Part shown: positions 51,922-61,106 of the stretch, piece after piece
Numbering within the stretch: the first letter of the stretch is position 1
How the letters are laid out: each line of letters begins with the position of its first letter
DNA from: Clostridia bacterium
Lineage (GTDB): Bacteria > Bacillota > Clostridia > Lachnospirales > Lachnospiraceae
Reading direction: 5' to 3'
DNA: 64,000 nt
Assembly: GCA_910574475.1 (NCBI GenBank)
Contig: CAJTAT010000001.1
Coordinates: 248,001 to 312,000, forward strand
Notes under the pieces: model-generated
What the model was told of the DNA's origin: nothing
The model's input: the letters and a program-made list of their open reading frames with translations, nothing else
Database searches by the model: none
Translations under genes and position numbers: made by a program

Positions 51922-52928
51922 AGCCCTGCACCTCCCTTACGAATACGGGGATCTACAATGCCGTACAAAATATTTGCAATGAGATTACCTCCAAATACAA
52001 TGGCTGCACTGATAACGGTGATTCCCAAAAGTAAGGGGACATCACTTCCAATCCCGGCTGTCACTGCCGCCTGTCCCAGTCCCGGATAGGAAAAAATCTC
52101 CTCCACCAGGACAGAGCCCCCAAAGATCTCACTGATGGAGGCAAACTGTAAGGTCAGAGCCGGAAGAATTACATTACGGAAACCATGGTTTTTAAAGATG
52201 CTCCAGTTGCTCTCACCCCTTGCTCGGGCAAAAAGCACATAATCACTCTCCATAATATCAATCATTTTCTCCCTGGTATGTAGGGTAATATTAGAAATTC
52301 CAGTGATGCTTAAAGTCAGGGCAGGAAGAATAGCATGGCGAACCCGATCCGCCAGGGTGACGCCTGCGGCTTCCATACCGATGGGAACACTCAGGCCCAC
52401 AGGAAGGATTTGCAGCCAGACCGCAAAGACCATCAGAAGCACCAGAGCTAACCAAAAAGCAGGCGTACTTGCAATCAAGAGAGAGTATCCCTTAATCACC
52501 TTATCCACCCAGGTTCCCTGCTTCATTCCCGCCAAAGCTCCCAGACAGAAACCCATCACACCAGAAATCACCCAGGCGATGCCTAAAAGCCAGATAGAAT
52601 TGGCAAATTTTACAGCAATCACTTCCGACACCGGCCGGCGATAAAGCAGGGAAATCCCCATATTTCCCCTGAAAAAATCAGAAGCCCAGCTAAGAAAACG
52701 TTCCACTGGAGGCTCGTCTACTCCCCAATAGGAGTTAAGCTTTGCAATCTGCTCCTGACTCATACTTCCCAGGGCAGCTTGTCCCACATTAGCCTGCAGA
52801 GGATCTACCGGAGATAGAGAAACCAGAAAAAAGGCCGCTATGCTCACGCATATCAGCAGTAGAATCATCCGAATTCCCTGCTTTCCCACATTTTTAATTG
52901 TTGTATATTTATTCATACTCTTTTTCAC
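51918..52928 (-). CDS. DppB/NikB-like ABC transporter permease
   Basis: About 336 residues from the GTG at 52928, chosen because GGAGG lies 6 nt before it. It has six membrane helices, the periplasmic DPLQANVG stretch of the DppB family, and the loop ESDYVLFARARGESNWSIFKNHGFRNVILPALT that contacts the ATPase. A hairpin between this gene and the binding-protein gene probably lowers its expression relative to the binding protein. Confidence 0.9.
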   Translation of the reverse strand: MKKSMNKYTTIKNVGKQGIRMILLLICVSIAAFFLVSLSPVDPLQANVGQAALGSMSQEQIAKLNSYWGVDEPPVERFLSWASDFFRGNMGISLLYRRPVSEVIAVKFANSIWLLGIAWVISGVMGFCLGALAGMKQGTWVDKVIKGYSLLIASTPAFWLALVLLMVFAVWLQILPVGLSVPIGMEAAGVTLADRVRHAILPALTLSITGISNITLHTREKMIDIMESDYVLFARARGESNWSIFKNHGFRNVILPALTLQFASISEIFGGSVLVEEIFSYPGLGQAAVTAGIGSDVPLLLGITVISAAIVFGGNLIANILYGIVDPRIRKGGAGL

Positions 52929-52950
52929 CAAATACCTCCACACACAAAGG

Positions 52951-52969
52951 GGAGCCGCAAGGCAGCTCC
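52951..52969 (-). promoter_or_regulatory. Intra-operon hairpin between binding protein and permease genes
   Basis: GGAGC (52951-52955) and GCTCC (52965-52969) form a short GC-rich stem. Such structures often protect the upstream message and reduce read-through, giving more binding protein than permease. Confidence 0.45.
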
Positions 52970-53017
52970 TTCTTTGCTTTATAGTTGGTTATAATGGATT
53001 TATTGCTGCGGGGTATT

Positions 53018-54661
53018 TCACTGCCATGTCCACTGATCCACATTGTTCACAATCGACCAGCCATGTCCGTGGGGATGCAATTTCTGCTCAGCCACCCTCA
53101 AATTCTCTCTTGACCAGTACAGATGATCGATATTTACCAACCAGATCCAGGGAATATCCCCCTCCTGGGTGATACCAGTAGTACCATCCCACTGGGCTTT
53201 CTGCCAGAGCTCGTAAGAGGTCTCCAGATCGCCGGCCGCCAATGCATCATCCATATACTTGTCAACCATTTCATTGGAGTAGGGAGAATATCCCGCCGTC
53301 TCACCTTCCAATGTATGGTAAATATTATACAGCTCCATGGGAGAGTGCGCTCCCCAGCCCCACATTAAGGGCTCCGCCTGGGCTCTGTCATAGGCAGTAT
53401 CCCAGCCTACTCCTTCTATCGTTACTTCAATGCCCAGCTCTTTTAACTGATTTTGCGTATCTGCCGCCAGAGCCTGACGCAGGGAATCACTGGCCGGATA
53501 CAGGAGATTAAATGCTGCCCTCACACCGTTCTTTTCCCGGATTCCATCTGAACCCAGAACCCATCCCGCTTCCTCCAGAATAGCTTTCGCCTCTTCCAGA
53601 TTGTACTCCACCTCTGCCACGCTGTTGTACCAGGGCATCTTGTCACATACACTGTAGGCCGGAGTCCCGTAACCATTCACCACATTGGTCAACATTTCCT
53701 CTCGGTCAAGACCGATGTTAATGGCTCTTCTCACCTGTAAGTCACTCGTAAAATCATTTCCCAGGATATTCCCATCTGCATCCGTCCCTGCAGGTACTGC
53801 CGGAAGGTTAAATCCCCTGTTGTCCACAGTCTCAAAGGAGAGAAGTTCATAGCCCTCTATGGTCTGATCCGTGTATGCGGCGGCTGTGTAAGCTAAATCT
53901 ACCTGGCCCGCCCTGGCCGCTGCAAAGGCCGCGTCCTCTTCCATAAATACAACCGTAACCCGTTTCATTTGAATTTCCTCTCCATAATAATCTGGATTGG
54001 CTTCAAAGATAATCTGCTGCCCCTTGTCCCATTGTTTCATGACGTATCGCCCAGAACCAATCGGCTGCTGGCCATAATCCGGCCCATAGGCGTGCTCCGG
54101 CACAATTCCCACAATGGCCATGGTATAGGGCCAAATGGAATAAGCCTGCGCCATGTGGAATTCCACAGTAGTGTCATCGACGGCTACTGCCTCTTTCAAC
54201 ATGGTGAAATCGTTCACAGAGCTTACTTCCTTCACTGTATTATAAGTAAATGCCACATCTGATGCTGTCAGGGCTTCTCCATCGGTGAACGTTACATCAT
54301 CCCGAATTGTAACTGTCCAGGTCATGCCGTCCTCGCTCACCTGCATATCTGTGGCCAAATCATATCCAATGGAAAGATCTGGCTTTGTAATGGTCAGAGT
54401 GCTCTGAATCAACGGCTCATGTACATGCTCACCAGCTCCCCATCCATATGCTGGGTCAAAGCCTGCCTCCGGCTCTGAGTTGGGTCCCATAGCTACAATC
54501 ACTGAATCTTTTGCGCCTTCCCCGGAAGGCTCTGCTGCTTGCTCTGTCTGCTGTGATGTATGGTCATCCCCCAGGGGGGCTTCCTTTTTAGAACCACAGG
54601 CAGACAATAGGCTTATACACATGAATGTTGCTATGATAAAAGAAATCCATCTGCTTTTCAT
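53018..54661 (-). CDS. Dpp/Nik-type substrate-binding lipoprotein
   Basis: 547 residues of the SBP_bac_5 family. A lipoprotein signal (ISLLSACGSKK, cysteine near 22) precedes a linker rich in charged residues. The family core includes LATDMQVSEDGMTWTVTIRDDVTFTDGEALTASDVAFT and the C-terminal lobe. It captures the substrate for the transporter. Related proteins bind di/oligopeptides, nickel chelates or opine metallophores; I cannot decide. Nickel would suit a Wood-Ljungdahl organism. It heads the operon under a good promoter. Confidence 0.9.
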   Translation of the reverse strand: MKSRWISFIIATFMCISLLSACGSKKEAPLGDDHTSQQTEQAAEPSGEGAKDSVIVAMGPNSEPEAGFDPAYGWGAGEHVHEPLIQSTLTITKPDLSIGYDLATDMQVSEDGMTWTVTIRDDVTFTDGEALTASDVAFTYNTVKEVSSVNDFTMLKEAVAVDDTTVEFHMAQAYSIWPYTMAIVGIVPEHAYGPDYGQQPIGSGRYVMKQWDKGQQIIFEANPDYYGEEIQMKRVTVVFMEEDAAFAAARAGQVDLAYTAAAYTDQTIEGYELLSFETVDNRGFNLPAVPAGTDADGNILGNDFTSDLQVRRAINIGLDREEMLTNVVNGYGTPAYSVCDKMPWYNSVAEVEYNLEEAKAILEEAGWVLGSDGIREKNGVRAAFNLLYPASDSLRQALAADTQNQLKELGIEVTIEGVGWDTAYDRAQAEPLMWGWGAHSPMELYNIYHTLEGETAGYSPYSNEMVDKYMDDALAAGDLETSYELWQKAQWDGTTGITQEGDIPWIWLVNIDHLYWSRENLRVAEQKLHPHGHGWSIVNNVDQWTWQ

Positions 54662-54722
54662 ATACGTATTACCTCACTGTCACTTTTTCATTCTGTCAAT
54701 TGAATTTTCATTGACATCTTTG

Positions 54723-54751
54723 ATTATACACATCCGTTAAAATGTTCACAA
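54723..54751 (-). promoter_or_regulatory. Promoter of the Dpp/Nik-type operon
   Basis: TTGTGA (54751-54746), 17-nt spacer, TATAAT (54728-54723) on the minus strand. The leader is about 55 nt. Confidence 0.65.
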
Positions 54752-54783
54752 GCCACCCCGGGGGATATTTTTTTATAAAACAA

Positions 54784-54820
54784 GAAAAAGGCAATATGCC
54801 AATCGGCACACAGCCTTTCT
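54784..54820 (-). terminator. Terminator of the FIST-chemoreceptor unit
   Basis: AAAGGC pairs with GCCTTT, with an inner TGCC/GGCA helix, followed by five U on the minus strand. It lies 20 bp past the chemoreceptor stop. Confidence 0.65.
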
Positions 54821-54841
54821 TCTATTACTCAAAATCTAATA

Positions 54842-55792
54842 TTACCTGTCTTTTTCAGATGTATACTCTTTTATAATAGGAGGAATCTGAGCCATCATAT
54901 TATCAATATCTTCAAACATGGTACTTTTTGTCGTACCCAGTCTGGCTGCCTGATTAATATGTTTGACCACTTCCTGATTTTGATCTTTCACATGAACAAA
55001 AAATTCGCATAAGTGCTGTAATGCTGACTTTGAACTTCCAATCACGCCGGAAATCTCTGAGTGCACTGTTGTGGCGCTCTCGGCTGATCGTGTAATTTCG
55101 TCAAACATCTCATAAGTTTCATTCACTTTATCCAAGCTGGCTCCCAGAGCTTGCTGAGAAGTCGTAATGCTATTGTTGAGCTGCTCTGTACCTCTCTCCA
55201 CTTCATGGATGCCGGAATCCACCTCTCCTGTCAATTCCTTGATCTCATCTGCAAGTTCCTTTACCTGAACAGCAACCACTGCAAATCCTTTTCCCTGCTG
55301 GCCAGCCCTGGCCGCTTCAATAGATGCATTGATCGCCAGAAGATTCGTCTGATCCGCAATAGATACAATTCGATTGGTACACTGCTTGATTTTCAGTACC
55401 GCCTGTTGTAAATCTTCAAATGTACTCTCCATTTCGCTAAAATGCGCTTCCACCTGCTTGGAATTGGTCTTCAGCTCTTCCACTTCATTCTGAGCCTGGG
55501 TAACAGACTGAGCAATCTTCTCCTTCACAGTTGCAAACTCGCCAGAAACCTGTTCAATACTTGTAAAGTTCTGCCCGAAGTCCTGCAATTTCTCCTCAAA
55601 ATGTTCTGCCTCTGTAAGCACATTACCAAAAGAACTTCCGATCTTGTTCAATTCCCACAGAGAATTTACTTCTTTCTGCACAAGCTCTGTATGGTAGTCT
55701 TTTAATGTATCCATCACATGCAATACCGGATCCAGAGTCAGCTCGCTTTTTGAAGTCCCTTTAGACTTTCCTTTATTCTTTCCAAACAACAT
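54842..55792 (-). CDS. Cytosolic methyl-accepting chemotaxis protein without sensor domain
   Basis: 316 residues with no membrane helix. The central coiled coil has the chemoreceptor tip [19 protein letters not shown] and [19 protein letters not shown]- and C-terminal parts are helical without a PAS, GAF or globin domain. It therefore needs a separate sensor. The FIST protein encoded 12 nt upstream in the same unit is the obvious one. Confidence 0.88.
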   Translation of the reverse strand: MLFGKNKGKSKGTSKSELTLDPVLHVMDTLKDYHTELVQKEVNSLWELNKIGSSFGNVLTEAEHFEEKLQDFGQNFTSIEQVSGEFATVKEKIAQSVTQAQNEVEELKTNSKQVEAHFSEMESTFEDLQQAVLKIKQCTNRIVSIADQTNLLAINASIEAARAGQQGKGFAVVAVQVKELADEIKELTGEVDSGIHEVERGTEQLNNSITTSQQALGASLDKVNETYEMFDEITRSAESATTVHSEISGVIGSSKSALQHLCEFFVHVKDQNQEVVKHINQAARLGTTKSTMFEDIDNMMAQIPPIIKEYTSEKDR

Positions 55793-55804
55793 GATTCTCC
55801 CCCT

Positions 55805-56860
55805 CTACTCGAATACTACACATGACATAGACTGATTGATGAATCGGTTATTATAATGCTCCCCATATCCGACCAGTCCAGCGTGGCAACCTAACACTCC
55901 CATTTCACCCAGGTATTCTTCCATATAATTGTTTTGACTGAACAACAGATATCGAAACAGACAGTTAATGGAGAATACTCCCGAAATTCTTTGGAAATCA
56001 TGTTGTATCATACGGATAGTGTTCCTTACAATTTCTCTGTAATCCCCCAACTGGAGCAGACACAACACATCCGAATCATTGACCTGTCTGTAGCAGGCCA
56101 ATGCATCCCCAACAACCTCTTTGATGGATACAATACAAATGTCATTTCCATTGAGCTTGCCAAAGGGATTCTTAAAGGTCTGTGTCTGAATCTCCTGCTC
56201 TGAAATATGTAAAATGTTTTGGTAGACTTGTCTGGCCGGCTGGCCGTTCAGAGCCCCTATCAGATACTTGGATTTATCTGTATGAGAGGCGATAAAACGG
56301 CAGTCCTTCATCTGATGATATATATTTTCTTTATATGCTTTCACTTTGCCAGTCTGATTTTTTACCAGACCATAAGCGACTGCATCTTCATAAATTCTAC
56401 CGTTAGCTGACACTTTATTGGCGTCCCCTGTACCACCTATTAAGGAAATTCCTCGATGTTTTAATACGGAATAGATGGTTGTCAATACACAGGCATCATT
56501 ACCAGCGCAAAAATCAATACATATGGTATTTTCCTGAGAACCATTTACCCTTCTCATGTCCTGTACCAATCGATCAATGTATTTTACAGGCATCACAGAC
56601 ACCTCTTCCAGCACATTGACAGCCACGCTAACTCCATCTAAAAATGCTACGACACCAACTCCTTTTTCTACAACCTTTGTATCATAGCACATGCCGATGC
56701 AGCCGATGCTCGGCACTCCAGGATAAAGTTTCTCCAGTTCGTTCACATGTGATTCAAACTGTTCACCGTTGGAAAACAGCATAATAAATTGCGGATTGCT
56801 TAATCCCCGGACCGCCTCTGCCAACTTGCCATATTGGCTCTTTCCATAAAACTGTCTCAT
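55805..56860 (-). CDS. FIST domain sensor protein
   Basis: 351 residues from ATG 56860 (AGGAG 7 nt upstream). The FIST N domain (about 1-200) includes PGVPSIGCIGMCYD and GISLIGGTGDANK. The FIST_C domain follows, with ISGVFSINCLFRYLLF and a final GEMGVLGCHAGLVGYGEHYN. FIST proteins are cytosolic sensors proposed to bind small ligands such as amino acids, and some bind haem through a cysteine. Here it probably feeds the cytosolic chemoreceptor. Own promoter upstream. Confidence 0.88.
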   Translation of the reverse strand: MRQFYGKSQYGKLAEAVRGLSNPQFIMLFSNGEQFESHVNELEKLYPGVPSIGCIGMCYDTKVVEKGVGVVAFLDGVSVAVNVLEEVSVMPVKYIDRLVQDMRRVNGSQENTICIDFCAGNDACVLTTIYSVLKHRGISLIGGTGDANKVSANGRIYEDAVAYGLVKNQTGKVKAYKENIYHQMKDCRFIASHTDKSKYLIGALNGQPARQVYQNILHISEQEIQTQTFKNPFGKLNGNDICIVSIKEVVGDALACYRQVNDSDVLCLLQLGDYREIVRNTIRMIQHDFQRISGVFSINCLFRYLLFSQNNYMEEYLGEMGVLGCHAGLVGYGEHYNNRFINQSMSCVVFE

Positions 56861-56927
56861 GATACCGCTCCTCTCTATCATTAGAATCTATTTCGAAATT
56901 TTTTTGTAAAAAATAAACAGCACATAC

Positions 56928-56957
56928 ATTATATGGTATTTACATAGGGAGCGTCAA
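56928..56957 (-). promoter_or_regulatory. Promoter of the FIST-chemoreceptor unit
   Basis: TTGACG (56957-56952), 18-nt spacer, TATAAT (56933-56928). The -35 overlaps the stop codon of the alpha-galactosidase gene. Confidence 0.65.
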
Positions 56958-59188
56958 CAACAATTTTCTACTGCATCCAGTATATAAATTCTGGATTCAA
57001 AGTCTGTGCAGGGTTTCACACAGGAAGGTTTCTGCCCTGCTGTCATATCGCTGGTGATAAGTCCTGCATACATAAGCTCATCTCCATAATGGCACTGTCC
57101 ACTTTTGGTATTTTGATAACAGTATGCTGGATTTAATCCCTCAAGTCGTAGCCGTGTATATGATCCATTGACGCTATTCAAGATGCGGTACCATCCTATC
57201 AGAGCAGTTTTCTGATCCTCACTTACTACCATCCATGCAGCTTCGTTTTCCTGATAAGGGCTTTTGAGACGATAGAATCTTCCAAATTGGAGAAGCTTTC
57301 GATATTTTTTCATAAAAGCTACTTGCTCTGCCACCTCTCTGGTCTCTTCCTGGGTCAGTTTGTTCAAATCCAACTCATAGCCAAAAGTACCAAAATACGC
57401 TACATTTGCCCGCGTGTGAAGGGGGGTATTTCGAAACACCTGATGATTGGGTGTGACAGACACATGAGTGCCCATACTGCTGATGGGGTAGCACATAGAA
57501 GCTCCATACTGGATCTTCAACCGCTCAATGGCATCACTGTCATCGCTGAGCCAGCCTTGAGGGGCATAGTAAAGCATCCCCGGGTCAAAACGGCCGCCGC
57601 CACTGGCACAGGATTCAAAGAGTACATGAGGAAATTCCGAGGTAAGGCGCTCATACAGATCATAGACGCCCAGAATATACCGGTGATAGATCTCTCCCTG
57701 CCTGTCTGCTGGCCATATCCTGGAATAACACTCTGTGATACTCCTGTTCATATCCCATTTAATATAGGAGATTTTAGCATTTCTAAGAATTTGTGCCATC
57801 TGTTCATAGATGGCGTCTACCACTTCTTTTCTGGAAAAATCTAGGACATGCTGGTATCTACCGTGAGATTCCATACGTTCAGGCGTTGATAAAATCCAGT
57901 CAGGATGCTGCCGGTAGAAATCTGAGTCCTTATTGACCATTTCCGGCTCAAACCACAGGCCGAACTTTAGGCCCAATTCCTCTATTTGATCGGCCAGGCC
58001 TTCAATTCCGTGAGGCAGGCGTTCCAGGTTCGCCTTCCAGTCTCCCAATCCGGCATGATCGCTGCTTCGGGCTCCAAACCAACCATCATCCAGGACAAAA
58101 AGCTCCACGCCACACTCCTTTGCCTTGGAGGCAATTTCTATCAGCCGATCTTCCGTAAAGTTAAAGTAGGTGGCCTCCCAATTATTATTAAGAATGGGCC
58201 TGGCCCTATCCCGCCAGTAACCTCTGGCCAGCCGCCTCTGATACAGCCTTTGAAAGGTTTGGCTCATATGATTCAGGCCCTGATCTGTATAGACGAGAAC
58301 AGCCTCTGGTGTCTGAAAGACTTCCCCACAGTCCAGCTTCCACTCAAAAGTCTCTGGGTCGATTCCCGCTAGTACCCGCAGTGTATTATGGGCGTCTACC
58401 TCCGCCTGAATTCTAAAATTTCCACTGTAGATTAGAGAAAGCCCTATAGCCTCCCCCTGTCTTTCATCTGTAGTTGGACGCCTCAAAACCAGGAAAGGAT
58501 TGTGTTCATGAGAGGAATGTCCACGCATACTCCCAATAGCCTGAATCCCTGGCTCAAGACTTCGGCTGTGAATGTGACATTCCCTGGCCCAACACCCGGA
58601 AAGCTGCTGCCACACATATTCATGATCCGGAAGATCCAGACAAAGGCTCATAGCCCGTCCCAGCCATACCGGCGTCTCACCTCCATTGCAAAATCGCACA
58701 CTGCGAGCCAAAGCCCCGCCCTCTGCAAATATGGTGTAAAGCAGCTCTGCCTTTACCCTTGTCACTGGGTCCTCCAAAAGAATCGTCAGTGTCAAGGCTT
58801 CCTTTTCACTCTCTGTATACGTAGCCGGAAGGCCGGGAAGCTTAGGCTTCCCTTCCTCTATTTTATGACTCTGATATTGAAAATCTGATATCCTGCTTCC
58901 ATTTTTCTGACGCACATCCACCGCTGGCTGACGATAGTCTGTCGTCCCAAATACTGGATACTCCTGACGAATATGTTCCAGAGAAAATGATTTGTCATTC
59001 TCATAAATGTATGAGGTCATAGGCCTTTCGCAGGTTTCCAAAAGGTAGGAAAAATCCTCTTTATCTTGAATATGTTTTCCAAAGTAAAGCTGCCCTAGAT
59101 GGCCATTTCTCATTATAGTCATAATATAACTGACGGTATGGTTATACAAATGAAATATCCTAGTGGTCTCATGATATACAATTCTCAT
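56954..59188 (-). CDS. GH36 alpha-galactosidase
   Basis: 744 residues, the usual GH36 length. The N-terminal beta-sandwich precedes the TIM barrel with ELFVLDDGWFGARSSD, the nucleophile in YIKWDMNRSITE (about D481) and the acid/base in GWLSDDSDA (about 549). The FESCASGGGRFDPGML motif is typical. No signal peptide, so it acts inside on imported raffinose-family sugars or melibiose. It starts at ATG 59188 behind AAAGGAAACC, just after the nitroreductase gene. Confidence 0.93.
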   Translation of the reverse strand: MRIVYHETTRIFHLYNHTVSYIMTIMRNGHLGQLYFGKHIQDKEDFSYLLETCERPMTSYIYENDKSFSLEHIRQEYPVFGTTDYRQPAVDVRQKNGSRISDFQYQSHKIEEGKPKLPGLPATYTESEKEALTLTILLEDPVTRVKAELLYTIFAEGGALARSVRFCNGGETPVWLGRAMSLCLDLPDHEYVWQQLSGCWARECHIHSRSLEPGIQAIGSMRGHSSHEHNPFLVLRRPTTDERQGEAIGLSLIYSGNFRIQAEVDAHNTLRVLAGIDPETFEWKLDCGEVFQTPEAVLVYTDQGLNHMSQTFQRLYQRRLARGYWRDRARPILNNNWEATYFNFTEDRLIEIASKAKECGVELFVLDDGWFGARSSDHAGLGDWKANLERLPHGIEGLADQIEELGLKFGLWFEPEMVNKDSDFYRQHPDWILSTPERMESHGRYQHVLDFSRKEVVDAIYEQMAQILRNAKISYIKWDMNRSITECYSRIWPADRQGEIYHRYILGVYDLYERLTSEFPHVLFESCASGGGRFDPGMLYYAPQGWLSDDSDAIERLKIQYGASMCYPISSMGTHVSVTPNHQVFRNTPLHTRANVAYFGTFGYELDLNKLTQEETREVAEQVAFMKKYRKLLQFGRFYRLKSPYQENEAAWMVVSEDQKTALIGWYRILNSVNGSYTRLRLEGLNPAYCYQNTKSGQCHYGDELMYAGLITSDMTAGQKPSCVKPCTDFESRIYILDAVENCC

Positions 59189-59227
59189 TGGTTTCCTTTA
59201 CTCCCTGTCTGTTTCGTAAGCTCTGTC

Positions 59228-59761
59228 TTATTTTGCCCCATATTTGTTAAACCAGGCCCGCTCCTCAAATGCCTTCTTAATTTTTCTAGGCGGCAGCTCA
59301 TCTGACGGAATTCCCACCGGAAGAACACATACCAGCCTACATCCTTCTGGCGCTTTTACAAATTCTGCTATTTCCTCTGCGCAATTGCGAACGTTTCCCT
59401 CATACCAACAAGTCTCATAGCCTAAGGACTTAATGGCTAACAGCATGTTTTCCATGGCGGCTCCATAGTCCTGAACATGGTAATAATTCCCGTCAACTCC
59501 TACAATCTCCTGGGTAAATACCAGAATCCAAGCGGGTGCTGACTGGCAGGACGGCTTGGAAAATATCTCCTTAAGCTCATTTAAAACTATTTCATCATCC
59601 ACGGCCACAAAGGAAGTGGTCTGCTTGTTACAGCCGGAGGGAGCTGCAATTCCTGCTTTTAAGATTGTAACTAAATCCTCTCTGGGTACAGGTGTGTCTT
59701 TAAAGGCGCCCCGATAGCTCATACGGCTGAAAATGGTTTCTAAGGTCTGATTTGTTGACAT
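59228..59761 (-). CDS. Nitroreductase family protein
   Basis: 177 residues from ATG 59761 with AGGAGG upstream; a reading from 59794 would start before that site. FMN-binding FSRMSYRGAFKDTPVP, AGIAAPSGCNKQ and the LGYETCWYEG segment mark the family. The cysteines near FSKPSCQSAP are unusual. It is divergent from an XRE regulator and has a near-consensus promoter. Substrate unknown. Confidence 0.88.
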   Translation of the reverse strand: MSTNQTLETIFSRMSYRGAFKDTPVPREDLVTILKAGIAAPSGCNKQTTSFVAVDDEIVLNELKEIFSKPSCQSAPAWILVFTQEIVGVDGNYYHVQDYGAAMENMLLAIKSLGYETCWYEGNVRNCAEEIAEFVKAPEGCRLVCVLPVGIPSDELPPRKIKKAFEERAWFNKYGAK

Positions 59762-59808
59762 GATTTTTCTACCTCCTGTTTTTTCTTGAAACAAGTAGCT
59801 TTTTCATC

Positions 59809-59837
59809 ATCATAATTGTTTTTCCCTTCACTGTCAA
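59809..59837 (-). promoter_or_regulatory. Promoter of the second nitroreductase gene
   Basis: TTGACA (59837-59832), 17-nt spacer, TATGAT (59814-59809). Confidence 0.7.
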
Positions 59838-59859
59838 TGGCATTACAGTCTTCCAATAT

Positions 59860-59876
59860 GTTTCTTATTAGGAAAC
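59860..59876. promoter_or_regulatory. Near-palindrome between nitroreductase and XRE genes
   Basis: GTTTCTTATTAGGAAAC has complementary ends (GTTTC/GAAAC) and a nearly symmetric core. It lies 23 bp upstream of the nitroreductase -35, in the divergent gap, so it may be the operator of the XRE protein. Confidence 0.4.
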
Positions 59877-59980
59877 TTTTTTAACCAATATCGCCTCAGA
59901 ATCCATTGTATTTCATAGAAAAATCATTCATACTAAACTTACAATACAAGTTACTTCCGTTTAGAAAGGAGCAAACTTTA

Positions 59981-61093
59981 ATGAAAGCTTTAAACATCGG
60001 CCGCATCCTTATTGAGAACCGGCACAGGCGAGGTATCACCCAGGAGGATTTAGCACAATATATTGGTGTCTCCAAAGCTTCCGTCTCCAAATGGGAGACT
60101 GCTACCACTTACCCTGATATTACACTTTTACCTCAACTGGCCACTTTTTTCCACATTAGCATTGATGAACTGATGGGCTACGAACCTCAAATGACAAAAG
60201 AAGATATACGCAAGCTATACTGGCAGCTCTCCCAGGATTTTTCTGGGAAACCATTTGAGGAGGTCATGGAACAATGCCATGAAATTGCACGAAAGTATTT
60301 CTCATGCACTCCTCTCTTATTTCAGCTCGGCTGCCTGTATGTGAATCATTGTATGTTGGCAGACACACCAGAAAAGGCTTCTGCTATCATAGATGAAGCC
60401 AGAGAGCTATTTCTCCGAGTCAGGGAAGAAAGCGATGAAGTGGAGTTGAAAACACAGGCTGTCAATATGGAGGCATTCTGCCTGCTGAGACTTGGAAAGG
60501 CAAATGAAGTGATTGATCTACTGAATCAATCAGTGCAGCTTCGAATGGCACCAGAGCCCTTATTGTCTTCTGCCTTTTTAATGGCAGGAGATGCACAGGA
60601 GGCCCGGCGTGTCCTTCAAGCTGGAATCTATCAGACTGTCATTGAATTACTGAACATGCTTCTTCCCTATCTCTCCCTGTGTGAGGCAGATTCCTCTGCT
60701 TTTGAAAAAACATATGAGCGTATTCTTACCATTGCTGACACTTTTCAACTGAAAACCTTACATCCCACTGTCTTAATGACCCTGTACCTTACCATTGCAC
60801 AGGAATTTATGAAACATGGCTCTCAGGAACAAGCTCTGGATATGCTTGATCTCTATACAACTCTGGCTTTATCAGATATCTATCCCCTTAAGCTTCAGGG
60901 AGATTCCTATTTTGATCTCCTGGAGGGCTGGCTGGAAGAGATGCTTCCTCTAGGCAGTGATCTTCCCAGAGCAGAATCCTCTGTGCGAAAAAGTATACGG
61001 GATGCCGTGACTGACAATCCGGTATTTGCTCCTCTATCTGAGCACATACGTTTTAAAAATATGGTTCAAAGGTTAAACTTGCAATTGACTTGA
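59981..61093 (+). CDS. XRE-family regulator with TPR-like helical C-terminus
   Basis: 370 residues from ATG 59981 (AAAGGAG upstream); an ATG at 59906 lacks a site. The N-terminal helix-turn-helix is clear: RRGITQEDLAQYIGVSKASVSKWETATTYPDITLLPQLA. About 280 helical residues with repeated leucine-rich hairpins follow, resembling TPR repeats of RRNPP-type regulators that bind peptides. It is followed by an ABC-2 transporter in the same unit, which it likely controls. Confidence 0.88.
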   Translation: MKALNIGRILIENRHRRGITQEDLAQYIGVSKASVSKWETATTYPDITLLPQLATFFHISIDELMGYEPQMTKEDIRKLYWQLSQDFSGKPFEEVMEQCHEIARKYFSCTPLLFQLGCLYVNHCMLADTPEKASAIIDEARELFLRVREESDEVELKTQAVNMEAFCLLRLGKANEVIDLLNQSVQLRMAPEPLLSSAFLMAGDAQEARRVLQAGIYQTVIELLNMLLPYLSLCEADSSAFEKTYERILTIADTFQLKTLHPTVLMTLYLTIAQEFMKHGSQEQALDMLDLYTTLALSDIYPLKLQGDSYFDLLEGWLEEMLPLGSDLPRAESSVRKSIRDAVTDNPVFAPLSEHIRFKNMVQRLNLQLT

Positions 61094-61106
61094 AGGAGGT
61101 ACACGT

